17,886 nucleotides of DNA, from contig JBEAUL010000061.1 in the NCBI GenBank assembly GCA_041161475.1, positions 1 to 17,886 of the forward strand. Reading direction: 5' to 3'. The position numbers and the translations under genes were made by a program. Origin of the DNA: JBEAUL01 sp041161475 (GTDB lineage: Bacteria; Pseudomonadota; Gammaproteobacteria; UBA6186; Azoamicaceae). Under the pieces are notes generated by a model. That model did not search any database, was not told the DNA's origin, and saw nothing but the letters and a program-made list of their open reading frames with translations. Positions 1 to 7,728 of the stretch are shown here, piece by piece; position 1 is the first letter of the stretch, and every line of letters starts with the position of its first letter.

Positions 1-627
1 GACTGCACGTTCTGGAATAGGGAAATATTCATCCATTGCAGCAACAAGTTTCAACACAGCATCAACACCAATCTCTGTTTTATCCCCTTGAAGGGCTTTT
101 AAGGCAGAGCCGGTAATCACAGGTGTTTCATCACCAGGGAAACCATAGCTGGTTAATAAATCACGCACTTCCATTTCAACCAACTCTAGCAATTCGGGAT
201 CGTCAACCATATCCGCTTTGTTTAAAAAGACAACAATACGAGGTACGCCGACCTGACGAGCCAACAAGATGTGTTCACGCGTTTGAGGCATTGGGCCATC
301 GGCAGCAGACACAACCAAGATAGCGCCGTCCATTTGAGCGGCACCGGTAATCATGTTTTTGACATAATCTGCGTGTCCTGGGCAGTCCACATGCGCATAG
401 TGACGCTTTTCAGAGCGATATTCCACATGCGCAGTTGCAATGGTAATACCACGTGCTCTTTCTTCTGGAGCCGCATCGATTTGGCTGTAATCTTTAAATT
501 CACCACCAAATTTTTCGGCCAATACTTTGGTTAAAGCCGCAGTTAGGGTTGTTTTACCATGATCAACGTGACCAATGGTACCAACGTTAATGTGCGGGAG
601 ATCGCGCTCAAATTTTGCTTTTGCCAC
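1..627 (-). CDS. tuf: Elongation factor Tu (N-terminal 209 codons; 3' end outside window)
   Basis: EF-Tu is the GTPase that carries aminoacyl-tRNA to the ribosomal A site. The visible part is the whole GTP-binding domain. It has the P-loop GHVDHGKT at about residues 19-26, the switch I segment RGITI, DCPGH at about 81-85 and the guanine-specificity NKAD at about 136-139. It then reads through ALKALQGD and stops in PERAV at the window edge. The start is GTG at 625..627, chosen because the protein then begins VAKAKFERD and an AGAGGT ribosome-binding site lies just upstream. A GTG start is also usual for enterobacterial tuf. It follows fusA by 39 nt as last visible gene of the str operon. Many gammaproteobacteria carry two tuf copies; whether this genome does cannot be seen here. 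Confidence 0.97.
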   Translation of the reverse strand, partial: MAKAKFERDLPHINVGTIGHVDHGKTTLTAALTKVLAEKFGGEFKDYSQIDAAPEERARGITIATAHVEYRSEKRHYAHVDCPGHADYVKNMITGAAQMDGAILVVSAADGPMPQTREHILLARQVGVPRIVVFLNKADMVDDPELLELVEMEVRDLLTSYGFPGDETPVITGSALKALQGDKTEIGVDAVLKLVAAMDEYFPIPERAV

Positions 628-666
628 CGGATATTACCTCTTTTTTTCTCTCAATTTTCTCTAGAA

Positions 667-2763
667 TTAACCTTCACGTTTCTTAATAATTGCTTCAGCA
701 ACATTATTGGGTGCTTCCGCATAACGTTTGAACTCCATAGAGTACGTTGCACGACCTTGAGTCGCTGAACGTAAATCTGTGGCATACCCAAACATTTCTG
801 CTAAAGGAACTTCTGCACTGATTTGTTTACCAGAAACAATATCATCCATCCCTTGAATCATGCCGCGACGACGGTTTAAGTCACCAACAACATCTCCCAT
901 ATAATCTTCTGGGGTAACAACCTCTACCTGCATAATCGGCTCTAGTAAAACAGCACTTGCTTTTGCTGCACCTGCCTTAAAGCATTGAGAAGCTGCAATT
1001 TTAAATGCCATTTCGTTAGAGTCAACGTCATGGTAGGATCCATCGAATACAGTCACTTTAACATCAACAACAGGATATCCAGCCAAAACACCGTTCTGTG
1101 CTTGTTCTCTTACCCCTTTTTCGATAGCAGGAACGTATTCTTTAGGAACAACACCGCCGACCAATTCGTTGGCAAATGAAATACCAGAACCTGTTTCTGC
1201 AGGTTCAATTCGCAACCAAACATGACCATACTGACCACGACCACCTGTTTGACGAACATACTTGCCTTCTTGCTCGATAGACTTGCGAATGGTTTCACGA
1301 TAAGAAACCTGTGGTTTACCGATATTCGCTTCTACCTTAAACTCACGTCTCATGCGATCGACAATAATGTCTAAATGCAATTCGCCCATACCGGCAATAA
1401 TGGTTTGGCCTGTTTCTTCATCGGTCCATACTCTGAAAGACGGATCTTCCTGTGCCAAACGACCCAAGGCAATACCCATTTTTTCTTGATCGGCTTTTGT
1501 CTTTGGTTCTACAGCAACAGAAATAACAGGTTCCGGGAAGTCCATTTTTTCCAAGGTGATCAATTTATCTGGATCACTCAAGGTATCTCCCGTACTGGTA
1601 TTTTTTAAACCGACAGCAGCAGCAATATCCCCTGCGCGAATTTCTTTAATTTCTTCTCGATCGTTTGCCTTCATTAACAAAATACGACCAATACGCTCAC
1701 GCTTGTCTTTCATGACATTGACGACGGCATCACCAGACTTTAATACGCCAGAATAGACCCGCAAGTAAGTTAAAGTCCCCACATACGGGTCGGTCATAAT
1801 TTTAAAGGCCAACGCAGAGAAAGGCTCATCGTCTTTGGATAAACGCACTGCTTCAGTACCGTCTTCTAAAACGCCTTCGATAGGCGGCACTTCATTTGGT
1901 GCAGGCAAATATTCAATAACCGCATCTAGTACTGCTTGAACCCCTTTATTTTTGAAAGCAGAGCCACAAAACACAGGAATAATTTCATTCGCAATGGTTC
2001 TTTTACGAATCGCAGCACGAATTTCTTCTTCTGTTAACGCTTCACCACCTAAGTATTTTTCCATCAGTTCGTCTGATGCTTCAGCGGCTGCCTCAACCAA
2101 TTTTTCACGCCATTCAGCACAAGTTTCTGCTAAATCTGCTGGAATTTCTTCTAACTTAAAGGTCATGCCGTTAGAACCTGCATCCCAGAAAATGGCTTTT
2201 TCTTTGATTAGGTCAATCACACCTTCAAAATCTTCTTCTGCGCCAACAGGCACTTGCATTAAGACGGGATTTGCGCCTAAACGATTTTTCATTTGATCAC
2301 AAACACGGTATACGTTTGCCCCAATACGATCCATTTTATTGACAAAAGCAATTCTCGGTACGCCGTACTTATTTGCTTGACGCCATACTGTTTCAGATTG
2401 AGGCTCTACACCATCAACCGCAGAAAATACAACGCATGCACCGTCTAACACACGTAAAGAACGCTCAACTTCAATGGTGAAATCTACGTGCCCAGGTGTA
2501 TCGATGATGTTAATACGGTGTGCAGGATATTGCGCTGCCATACCGGGCCAATAACAGGTGATTGCGGCAGAAGTAATCGTGATACCACGTTCACGTTCTT
2601 GCTCCATCCAGTCGGTAACCGCTGCACCATCATGCACCTCACCAATTTTATGAGAAGCACCTGTATAGTATAAAATACGCTCGGTTGTAGTGGTTTTACC
2701 CGCATCAATATGCGCCACGATTCCGATATTTCGATATTGTTCAATAGGCGTTGTACGTGCCAC
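667..2763 (-). CDS. fusA: Elongation factor G
   Basis: EF-G is the GTPase that drives ribosomal translocation and, with ribosome recycling factor, recycling. It is the known target of fusidic acid. The 698-residue length is close to the 704 of E. coli. Visible G-domain motifs are AHIDAGKT at 17-24, RGITIT, DTPGHVDF and NKMDR. Later domains are recognisable from GMGELHLDI, the domain IV stretch RQTGGRGQYGH and the C-terminal GRATYSMEF. The start is GTG at 2761..2763, because the next in-frame Met would remove the P-loop. An AAGGA Shine-Dalgarno lies 9 nt upstream, next to the rpsG stop codon. Gaps of 18 nt to rpsG and 39 nt to tuf fit a single str transcript. Confidence 0.98.
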   Translation of the reverse strand: MARTTPIEQYRNIGIVAHIDAGKTTTTERILYYTGASHKIGEVHDGAAVTDWMEQERERGITITSAAITCYWPGMAAQYPAHRINIIDTPGHVDFTIEVERSLRVLDGACVVFSAVDGVEPQSETVWRQANKYGVPRIAFVNKMDRIGANVYRVCDQMKNRLGANPVLMQVPVGAEEDFEGVIDLIKEKAIFWDAGSNGMTFKLEEIPADLAETCAEWREKLVEAAAEASDELMEKYLGGEALTEEEIRAAIRKRTIANEIIPVFCGSAFKNKGVQAVLDAVIEYLPAPNEVPPIEGVLEDGTEAVRLSKDDEPFSALAFKIMTDPYVGTLTYLRVYSGVLKSGDAVVNVMKDKRERIGRILLMKANDREEIKEIRAGDIAAAVGLKNTSTGDTLSDPDKLITLEKMDFPEPVISVAVEPKTKADQEKMGIALGRLAQEDPSFRVWTDEETGQTIIAGMGELHLDIIVDRMRREFKVEANIGKPQVSYRETIRKSIEQEGKYVRQTGGRGQYGHVWLRIEPAETGSGISFANELVGGVVPKEYVPAIEKGVREQAQNGVLAGYPVVDVKVTVFDGSYHDVDSNEMAFKIAASQCFKAGAAKASAVLLEPIMQVEVVTPEDYMGDVVGDLNRRRGMIQGMDDIVSGKQISAEVPLAEMFGYATDLRSATQGRATYSMEFKRYAEAPNNVAEAIIKKREG

Positions 2764-2781
2764 GTCTTGTAATCCTTAATC

Positions 2782-3273
2782 TTACCAACGATAGTGTGAA
2801 AATGCTTTATTGGCTTCTGCCATACGATGGGTATCTTCTTTCTTCTTTACCGCACCGCCCTTTCCTTTGCTACCGCCTTCTTCATCAGCTGCATCCATCA
2901 ACTCACCGGCTAAACGCAACATCATGCCTTTTTCGCCACGTTTTCTTGCATATTCAACAATCCAGCGCATTGCCAAAGCAATCGCTCTGTCAGGACGTAC
3001 TTCGATAGGCACTTGATAAGTTGCGCCACCCACACGGCGAGATTTTACTTCGACCAAGGGCCGAACATTATTCAAGGCTTTTTCGAAAACAGCGAGTGGA
3101 TCGCTGACTTTTAAACGTGTTTTCAGTGTATCGAGAGCACCATACACGATGCTTTCTGCCAAAGATTTCTTACCCGAAACCATAATTTGGTTTATAAAAC
3201 GAGCCAACAATTCACTGCCGTACAATGGATCTGGCTGCCTTGGGCGCTTTTCAGTAACTCTTCTTCTAGACAT
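2782..3273 (-). CDS. rpsG: 30S ribosomal protein S7
   Basis: S7 is a primary 16S rRNA-binding protein that nucleates the 30S head and lines the mRNA/tRNA exit region. The 163-residue product has the family signatures SRRR at the start, GSELLARFIN, KSLAESIVY, VEVKSRRVGGATYQVP, ALAMRWIVE and HRMAEANKAFSHYRW at the end. It ends at HYRW, without the C-terminal extension of E. coli K-12 S7. It carries a Gly/Lys-rich insertion at residues 131-140, within the loop before AVKKKED, where the E. coli protein has only a few residues. ATG at 3271..3273 has an AGGA ribosome-binding site. It lies 17 nt after rpsL; in E. coli, S7 represses translation by binding that intercistronic region, but I did not identify the binding fold here. 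Confidence 0.98.
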   Translation of the reverse strand: MSRRRVTEKRPRQPDPLYGSELLARFINQIMVSGKKSLAESIVYGALDTLKTRLKVSDPLAVFEKALNNVRPLVEVKSRRVGGATYQVPIEVRPDRAIALAMRWIVEYARKRGEKGMMLRLAGELMDAADEEGGSKGKGGAVKKKEDTHRMAEANKAFSHYRW

Positions 3274-3290
3274 AGCGATTCAATTTCCTG

Positions 3291-3668
3291 TTATGCAGTT
3301 TTTGGAAGCTTTGTACCATATTTGGAACGACCTTGACGACGATCTTTCACACCAGCGGTATCTAAAGTACCACGCACAATGTGATAACGCACACCGGGAA
3401 GATCGGGAACCCGACCACCACGAATCAGCACAACAGAGTGCTCTTGCAGGTTATGTCCTTCACCGCCAATATAAGCAATGACTTCATGACCATTGGTTAA
3501 ACGTACACGTGCTACCTTACGTAAAGCGGAGTTCGGTTTTTTCGGGGTTGTTGTATAAACACGCACACAAACGCCGCGTTTCTGAGGGCATTTTGCTAGG
3601 GCAGGCGCCTTAGTCTTTTTAATATTGACTTTTCTGCCTTTACGAATCAATTGACTGGTTGTTGGCAT
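3291..3668 (-). CDS. rpsL: 30S ribosomal protein S12
   Basis: S12 sits at the decoding centre and controls accuracy; substitutions in it are the classic cause of streptomycin resistance. The 125-residue product starts MPTTSQLIRKGRK and contains CPQKRGVC, TPKKPNSALRKVARVRLTNG and HSVVLIRGGRVPDLPGVRY. The lysines of TPKKPNSAL and of GRVPDLPG-type loops are the usual resistance positions. Here the first is K. At the second, the residue before VPDLPG is R, where E. coli has RVKDLPGVRY, so the E. coli K87 equivalent appears to be P. ATG at 3666..3668 is preceded by GGAG. It is the first gene of the str operon and has its own promoter about 100 nt upstream. Confidence 0.98.
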   Translation of the reverse strand: MPTTSQLIRKGRKVNIKKTKAPALAKCPQKRGVCVRVYTTTPKKPNSALRKVARVRLTNGHEVIAYIGGEGHNLQEHSVVLIRGGRVPDLPGVRYHIVRGTLDTAGVKDRRQGRSKYGTKLPKTA

Positions 3669-3764
3669 GGGTACTCGTTACTCCAAATATTTGTGCTTTT
3701 ACAGTGGCTTAGCGTGCAATAAAAAACGGCGCTTAAATGAGCCAATGGCTTTCTAGAAGCCAAA

Positions 3765-3794
3765 ATTCTATTCCACTCTTACACTAGAAGTCAA
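3765..3794 (-). promoter_or_regulatory. Candidate sigma-70 promoter of the str operon
   Basis: Read on the minus strand, TTGACT (3789..3794) and TAGAAT (3765..3770) are separated by 18 nt. Each matches the consensus at five of six positions. Transcription would start near 3758 and give a 5' leader of about 90 nt for rpsL. The predicted 5' end falls on a small stem-loop, GGCT..AGCC at 3747..3761. The match is by eye only. Confidence 0.6.
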
Positions 3795-3820
3795 GCGTTT
3801 TTCTGCGTAATTTTTCTATA

Positions 3821-3849
3821 GAGTTGCGTCATATAATGGTATGCAACTC
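3821..3849. repeat. Short inverted repeat between ffh and rpsL
   Basis: GAGTTGC (3821..3827) and GCAACTC (3843..3849) form a perfect 7-bp stem around a 15-nt AT-rich loop. It lies 37 nt downstream of the ffh stop codon and about 30 nt upstream of the str promoter -35 element. On the ffh strand no T-run follows the stem, so it is not a convincing intrinsic terminator. It could be a weak terminator, an mRNA 3'-end stabiliser or a protein-binding site; the sequence does not decide. Confidence 0.4.
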
Positions 3850-3886
3850 GTTGTTTAACAAAAGAGAGCCTAAGATAACATACTTT

Positions 3887-5257
3887 CTAGAAATTGGGAA
3901 GCCCAGGAAAACCCTGGAATTTTCCTTGTAAAGCACGCATCATTTTTGACATTCCACCCTTTTGCGTCATTTTTTTCATCATCTTTTGCATATTCGCGTG
4001 TTGCTTTAATACTTGATTTACTTTCTGAATGTCGACCCCAGCGCCACCTGCAATACGGCGCTTTCTAGAACCGTTAATCAGCAGAGGATTGCGTCGTTCT
4101 TTTGGGGTCATGGAATCAACAACCGCAACCATTTGTACCAACTGCTTGTCATTGACTTGCGCTTTGGCCGCTGCAGGTAATCCTGCAATACCAGGCATTT
4201 TGTCTAGCATTGCTCCCATGCCCCCCATTTGCATCATTTGTTTTAACTGATCTCTAAAATCCGCCAAATCGAATATTGCACCTTTTTTGACTTTTTTCGC
4301 CAATTTTTCGGCTTTTTCTTTGTTAACCTTACGTGTAATTTCTTCAATCAGCGTTAAAACATCGCCCATCCCTAAGATACGAGAAGCAATTCTCTCGGGA
4401 TGAAACACCTCTAAAGCGTCAATTTTTTCACCAACCCCTAAAAATTTAATGGGTTTTCCTGTTATTTCACGAATAGAAAGCGCAGCACCTCCGCGACTGT
4501 CACCATCCATCTTTGTTAAAATAACCCCTGTGAGAGACAACTTGTCATGAAAGGCACGCGCAGCTTCTACAGCAACCTGCCCAGTCATGCTGTCAACGAC
4601 AAACAAAATTTCCGCTGGATTGAGTGCCACCTCTAAGGCTTGAATTTCATCCATCATGGTGTCATCTATGTGCAAACGCCCAGCCGTGTCGACAATCAAG
4701 ACATCATGTCCTTGACGACGCGCCAACGCTAAAGCACGTTCTGCAATTTGAACTGGACGCTCCCCCTCGTTAACAGGCACAAAATCCACACCTAACTCAT
4801 CTGCCAAACGCTGTAACTGCAACACAGCCGCCGGGCGATAAATGTCGCAACTGACCAGTGCAACTGATTTTTTTTCTTCTTCCTTGAGTTTTTTAGCTAG
4901 CTTTGCTGCTGAAGTTGTTTTACCTGAACCTTGCAAACCGGCCATTAAAATAACTACTGGTGTCTCTTGACGTAAAGAAAGTCCTACGGCTTCCTTTCCC
5001 ATTAAGTCTATTAACTCATTTTGAAGCAATTGAATAAAGAATTGACCAGGAGATAACCCATGCGCCACTTTTTGACCCAAGGCAGCGGTCTTAACACGCT
5101 CGATAAAGCGTTGTGTTACCTCTAGCCCAGCATCTGCATCTATCAGCGCCACTTTGATCTCTTGCAAGGTTTGCTCAAGATTGGCTTCCGTGAGGACAGT
5201 TCGACCAGTCCAACCCCGCAAACACGCCGATAAGCGTTCAGATAAATTCTCAAACAT
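3887..5257 (-). CDS. ffh: Signal recognition particle protein Ffh (SRP54)
   Basis: Ffh is the SRP GTPase that binds 4.5S RNA and signal sequences and delivers ribosomes to FtsY at the inner membrane. The 456-residue length is near the 453 of E. coli. The N domain runs over about residues 1-90. The G domain follows with GLQGSGKTT at 107-115, DTAGRLHID, and TKMDGDSRGG. The C-terminal M domain is methionine-rich, with MMQMGGMGAM and QKMMKKM, and carries the RNA-binding RRNPLLINGSRKRRIA region. ATG at 5255..5257 has a strong AGGAGG site. It is divergent from the CorB-like gene. In E. coli, ffh also neighbours the CorB homologue yfjD, with ypjD nearby; no ypjD is present here. Confidence 0.98.
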   Translation of the reverse strand: MFENLSERLSACLRGWTGRTVLTEANLEQTLQEIKVALIDADAGLEVTQRFIERVKTAALGQKVAHGLSPGQFFIQLLQNELIDLMGKEAVGLSLRQETPVVILMAGLQGSGKTTSAAKLAKKLKEEEKKSVALVSCDIYRPAAVLQLQRLADELGVDFVPVNEGERPVQIAERALALARRQGHDVLIVDTAGRLHIDDTMMDEIQALEVALNPAEILFVVDSMTGQVAVEAARAFHDKLSLTGVILTKMDGDSRGGAALSIREITGKPIKFLGVGEKIDALEVFHPERIASRILGMGDVLTLIEEITRKVNKEKAEKLAKKVKKGAIFDLADFRDQLKQMMQMGGMGAMLDKMPGIAGLPAAAKAQVNDKQLVQMVAVVDSMTPKERRNPLLINGSRKRRIAGGAGVDIQKVNQVLKQHANMQKMMKKMTQKGGMSKMMRALQGKFQGFPGLPNF

Positions 5258-5289
5258 GACAGGCCTCCTTTATACAGACAATTGTTGCG

Positions 5290-5319
5290 ATGTTACCCTT
5301 GCCGTATCAGCAAAGTCAA
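5290..5319 (-). promoter_or_regulatory. Possible ffh promoter
   Basis: Minus-strand TTGACT (5314..5319) lies 18 nt from TAACAT (5290..5295), which matches the -10 consensus at four of six positions. This would give a leader of about 25 nt ending in AGGAGG and the ffh start. The -35 hexamer is the same as at the str promoter. It is a plausible but unremarkable match. Confidence 0.35.
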
Positions 5320-5403
5320 ATCACGCAGTCATATTGCTAAAATACTGAATTGTTGGCCCTGTTTCCTGGACAGGCATCCTGCGCGAATCAGGCACTTTTC
5401 GTG

Positions 5404-5409
5404 TATACT
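5404..5409 (+). promoter_or_regulatory. Possible -10 element directly before the CorB-like gene
   Basis: TATACT ends 7 nt before the ATG at 5417, so transcription from it would begin at or next to the start codon. I see no good -35 hexamer at the right distance. A weak AGGA lies 3 nt before the ATG, so ordinary initiation on a longer transcript is also possible. Confidence 0.25.
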
Positions 5410-5416
5410 AGGACTA

Positions 5417-6703
5417 ATGGAATATTCTTTGGGTCATGCACTGATTGCCTTGTTTCTCTCTTTTGCGCTGTGCGCGTTTTGCGCAGCCAGCGAAACAGGG
5501 CTATTTTCGCTTAATCGCTACCGTTTAAGACACCGCTCTAAGCAGGATAAACGTGCCAGAAGACTGTATCGACTCCTCAATCATCCAGATAAAATTCTGG
5601 GTGCCATTTTAATTGGTAATGTTTTTTCTACAGCCATTGCTTCTACGGTTGCGCACAGTCTGGCGGTACGTTATTGGGGAGAATTGGGGGCAATTGCGGC
5701 ACCTTTTGTATTAACGATTGCACTCCTGGTTTTTGCTGAGGTCACCCCTAAAACCATGGCAGCCTTAAAGCCCGAAGCAACCGCCTATGCTGCAGCCTGG
5801 CCTATGCAAGCCATGCTTTGGTTGCTCTACCCTATTGTCTGGATAGTTGGCAGTCTCTCCACGCTGCTATTGCGGTTATTTGGCATTGCCCCCTTTCAAA
5901 AAGGAAACGACCCGCTTAATCTAGAAGAACTCAAAACAATTGTGAATGAAGCCAATGTCCTCATCTCCCCTTACCATCAAGATATGCTACTCGGTATTCT
6001 CAATTTAGAAAAAATCCAAGTAGAGCATATTATGATTCCCCGTAACGAAGTCGTTGGGATTAACCTAGAGGAACCTCAAAAAATTAAGGCCCTCTTGTCT
6101 AACCCCCCATTCACTTTGTTACCTGTTTATCGTGCCGATCTAGACAATGTCTTGGGTATTTTACATACCCGAAATGCAGCCCATGCCCTATTGCATGCTG
6201 AACAGCAAGAAGGGGAATTACTGAGCTTGGTGGAAGAACCCTATTTTGTACCAGAAGGCACCTCTTTATATAAATTATTACTCAATTTTCAACGGGATAA
6301 AGCGCGTATTGGTCTTGTTGTCGATGAATACGGTGATGTACTGGGGTTAGTCACCTTAGATGACATTGTCGAAGAGATTGTGGGTGATTTTAAATCAAAA
6401 GACACCTCTGATGAGCAAATTATCCTGATGGAAGACGGTAGCTATCTGGTTAATGCGGGTATCTCTGTGCGTGAATTAAATAAAAATCAGAATTGGAACT
6501 TCCCTACCGATGGGCCGACAACACTCAGTGGGTTGATTATTGAAACACTCGAAGCGATTCCAAGCCCAAACACCGCCTTGTCTATCAAAAATTACCATAT
6601 AGATATTGTCGAAATGAAAGAAAACACCATAAAAAGCGTGCGCATCCGCAAAAAATCAGCAACACCACTGCCCCCGAATCCCTCTTCGCCGGCTTCAGCT
6701 TAA
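5417..6703 (+). CDS. corB: CNNM/CorB-family membrane protein with CBS pair (HlyC/CorC family)
   Basis: This is an inner-membrane protein of the CNNM/CorB family, which is linked to divalent cation (Mg2+/Co2+) transport or efflux. From ATG at 5417 it has 428 residues, like E. coli YfjD. Domain order is a DUF21 transmembrane region over about the first 190 residues, then a CBS pair, then a C-terminal CorC_HlyC domain. The transmembrane region has several hydrophobic helices and contains ASETGLFSLNRYRLRH and FAEVTPKTMAALKPE. The CBS pair runs from about IMIPRNEVVGI to DEYGDVLGLVTLDDIVEEIVG. The C-terminal domain spans SYLVNAGISVRELN to the end. The open frame continues 45 codons upstream of 5417, but that part has no family resemblance and MEYSL opens directly into the first membrane segment. 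The true substrate is not shown by the sequence; corB is the family name. Confidence 0.85.
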   Translation: MEYSLGHALIALFLSFALCAFCAASETGLFSLNRYRLRHRSKQDKRARRLYRLLNHPDKILGAILIGNVFSTAIASTVAHSLAVRYWGELGAIAAPFVLTIALLVFAEVTPKTMAALKPEATAYAAAWPMQAMLWLLYPIVWIVGSLSTLLLRLFGIAPFQKGNDPLNLEELKTIVNEANVLISPYHQDMLLGILNLEKIQVEHIMIPRNEVVGINLEEPQKIKALLSNPPFTLLPVYRADLDNVLGILHTRNAAHALLHAEQQEGELLSLVEEPYFVPEGTSLYKLLLNFQRDKARIGLVVDEYGDVLGLVTLDDIVEEIVGDFKSKDTSDEQIILMEDGSYLVNAGISVRELNKNQNWNFPTDGPTTLSGLIIETLEAIPSPNTALSIKNYHIDIVEMKENTIKSVRIRKKSATPLPPNPSSPASA

Positions 6704-7569
6704 TAGGATACCAAACGGCTTTCGATACGTGACAATACGCGCCTGCTTAGGCCTTTACATGCCAATATCTCTAGTGCAGACTTTCTGTCTCCGTTACAAG
6801 CAACTCGACGGGGGGCTGGCAAGGTGAATACCTTAAACCCCTGCTGGCGGTATAGGGTCATAATACGATCTGTCGCTTGGTTTGAGGCAATCACTGGACC
6901 TTTGTGCCCACTCAACCAATTGGCCAAACGCACTTGATCAGACCATTCAAACCGATTGGCATAATACTGGGTAAATTCCACGTCATAGGGCGGGTCGGCA
7001 TAAATAATTTCATCTCCATTTAAGTCAAGTGCCTCAAAATCCTGACACTCAAAATGCCATTGACTTAATACATCCTGATAATCTAGAAAATCAGTGCGAT
7101 ACTGAAGATGGGGATGTTGTCCAAACGGAACGTTAAAGAAGCCCTGCTTATTAAAACGACATAATCCATTAAACCCTGTTTTGAGTAAATAGTAAAATAG
7201 AATCGCCCCTTTTGGGGTGCAAAAATGATGAGAGCCAACTAAATCATTAAACTGATCACGCATTTCATAGTAATACACCGCCTCATTTTTTAATACTTGC
7301 TTGATTTTCAGTCCTTTTTTTACTTGTTGATAAAAGTTTATCAAGTGAATATTAATGTCGTTTAACAAGGTTTTTCGTGGATTTAAGCCAAAGGGGATAG
7401 CCATTCCCCCAACGAAAGGCTCTACCCAACGTCTATCCGCTACCAGAGGCCATACCTCTGCTAACAACAGCGGGACAAGCCATCGCTTTCCGCCAGCCCA
7501 CTTTAACAGGGGCTTTACTCCCTGTTTTGTCATTTTTGAGCGCATTTCACTACTATCCACAAGCACCAC
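6700..7569 (-). CDS. dam: DNA adenine methyltransferase (Dam family, class D12)
   Basis: Predicted SAM-dependent N6-adenine methyltransferase, most similar to Dam (GATC) in its motifs. WAGGK (24-28) is the SAM-binding motif and EPFVGG follows at 50-55. NDIN lies at 70-73, FNGLCRFN at 133-140 and NVPFG at 146-150. The catalytic DPPYD is at 192-196. The FNGLCR..NVPFG block is very Dam-like, supporting GATC specificity, but that is inference. At 289 codons it is slightly longer than E. coli Dam (278). The start is uncertain: GTG at 7567..7569 opens the frame, while ATG codons at residues 9 and 13 are equally usable. None of the three has a clear Shine-Dalgarno. No restriction gene is adjacent, so it looks like an orphan methylase. 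Its stop overlaps the corB-like stop by 4 nt on the other strand. Confidence 0.9.
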   Translation of the reverse strand: MVLVDSSEMRSKMTKQGVKPLLKWAGGKRWLVPLLLAEVWPLVADRRWVEPFVGGMAIPFGLNPRKTLLNDINIHLINFYQQVKKGLKIKQVLKNEAVYYYEMRDQFNDLVGSHHFCTPKGAILFYYLLKTGFNGLCRFNKQGFFNVPFGQHPHLQYRTDFLDYQDVLSQWHFECQDFEALDLNGDEIIYADPPYDVEFTQYYANRFEWSDQVRLANWLSGHKGPVIASNQATDRIMTLYRQQGFKVFTLPAPRRVACNGDRKSALEILACKGLSRRVLSRIESRLVSY

Positions 7570-7591
7570 TTAACAACTAAGAAAAAAAATT

Positions 7592-7619
7592 TTGACTTTC
7601 GTACAAAGTATGATAGCAT
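7592..7619 (+). promoter_or_regulatory. Candidate promoter of the tRNA-Lys gene
   Basis: TTGACT (7592..7597) and TAGCAT (7614..7619) are 16 nt apart. An A8 run lies just upstream and could act as an UP-like element. Transcription would start near 7626, about 10 nt before the mature tRNA 5' end. TATGAT at 7609..7614 is a better -10 hexamer but sits only 11 nt from the -35. Confidence 0.45.
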
Positions 7620-7630
7620 GAGCAACTCAT
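7618..7630. repeat. Small inverted repeat before tRNA-Lys
   Basis: ATGAG and CTCAT flank a CAA loop, making a perfect 5-3-5 inverted repeat between the candidate promoter and the tRNA 5' end. It could fold in a precursor leader or be chance. The stem is short. Confidence 0.3.
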
Positions 7631-7635
7631 ACAGG

Positions 7636-7711
7636 GGGCCGTTAGCTCAGCTGGTAGAGCAGCGGACTTTTAATCCGTTGGTCGATGGTTCGAATCCATC
7701 ACGGCCCACCA
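7636..7711 (+). tRNA. tRNA-Lys (anticodon UUU)
   Basis: The cloverleaf can be folded by eye. Acceptor strands are GGGCCGT (7636..7642) and ACGGCCC (7701..7707), followed by an encoded ACCA end (7708..7711). The D arm is AGCTCAGCTGGTAGAGC. The anticodon stem CGGA/TCCG encloses the loop CTTTTAA, with anticodon TTT at 7669..7671. The T loop is TTCGAAT. The sequence closely resembles E. coli tRNA-Lys. Its 3' end lies 17 nt before the gshA start codon. Confidence 0.98.
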
Positions 7712-7716
7712 AGTCT

Positions 7717-7722
7717 TATAAT
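7717..7722 (+). promoter_or_regulatory. Perfect -10 hexamer between tRNA-Lys and gshA
   Basis: TATAAT lies in the 17-nt gap and ends 6 nt before the gshA ATG at 7729. A transcript started from it would be leaderless or nearly so. The -35 position falls inside the tRNA T arm and has no consensus hexamer, and gshA has no Shine-Dalgarno. gshA might instead be expressed only from the tRNA-Lys promoter. Confidence 0.35.
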
Positions 7723-7728
7723 GTTGAT

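Noticed and set aside
1952..2296. 114-codon plus-strand frame opposite fusA
   Set aside because: Antisense shadow of fusA with no independent signal.
3149..3481. 110-codon plus-strand frame opposite rpsG/rpsL
   Set aside because: Antisense shadow of two certain ribosomal protein genes.
3832..3837. Plus-strand TATAAT between rpsL and ffh
   Set aside because: No -35 hexamer at a suitable distance and no plus-strand gene downstream until 5417.
5358..5374. CCTGT/ACAGG inverted repeat in the ffh-corB gap
   Set aside because: A 5-bp stem alone is likely by chance and has no flanking signal.
5282..5416. 45-codon upstream extension of the CorB-like gene
   Set aside because: No resemblance to the family, no membrane character, and it would cover the divergent promoter region of ffh.
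7618..7728. In-frame N-terminal extension of gshA beginning at ATG 7618
   Set aside because: These codons are the tRNA-Lys gene and its flanks read as protein (the familiar false peptide with PLAQLVEQRTFNPLVDGSNP). The family starts after the tRNA.
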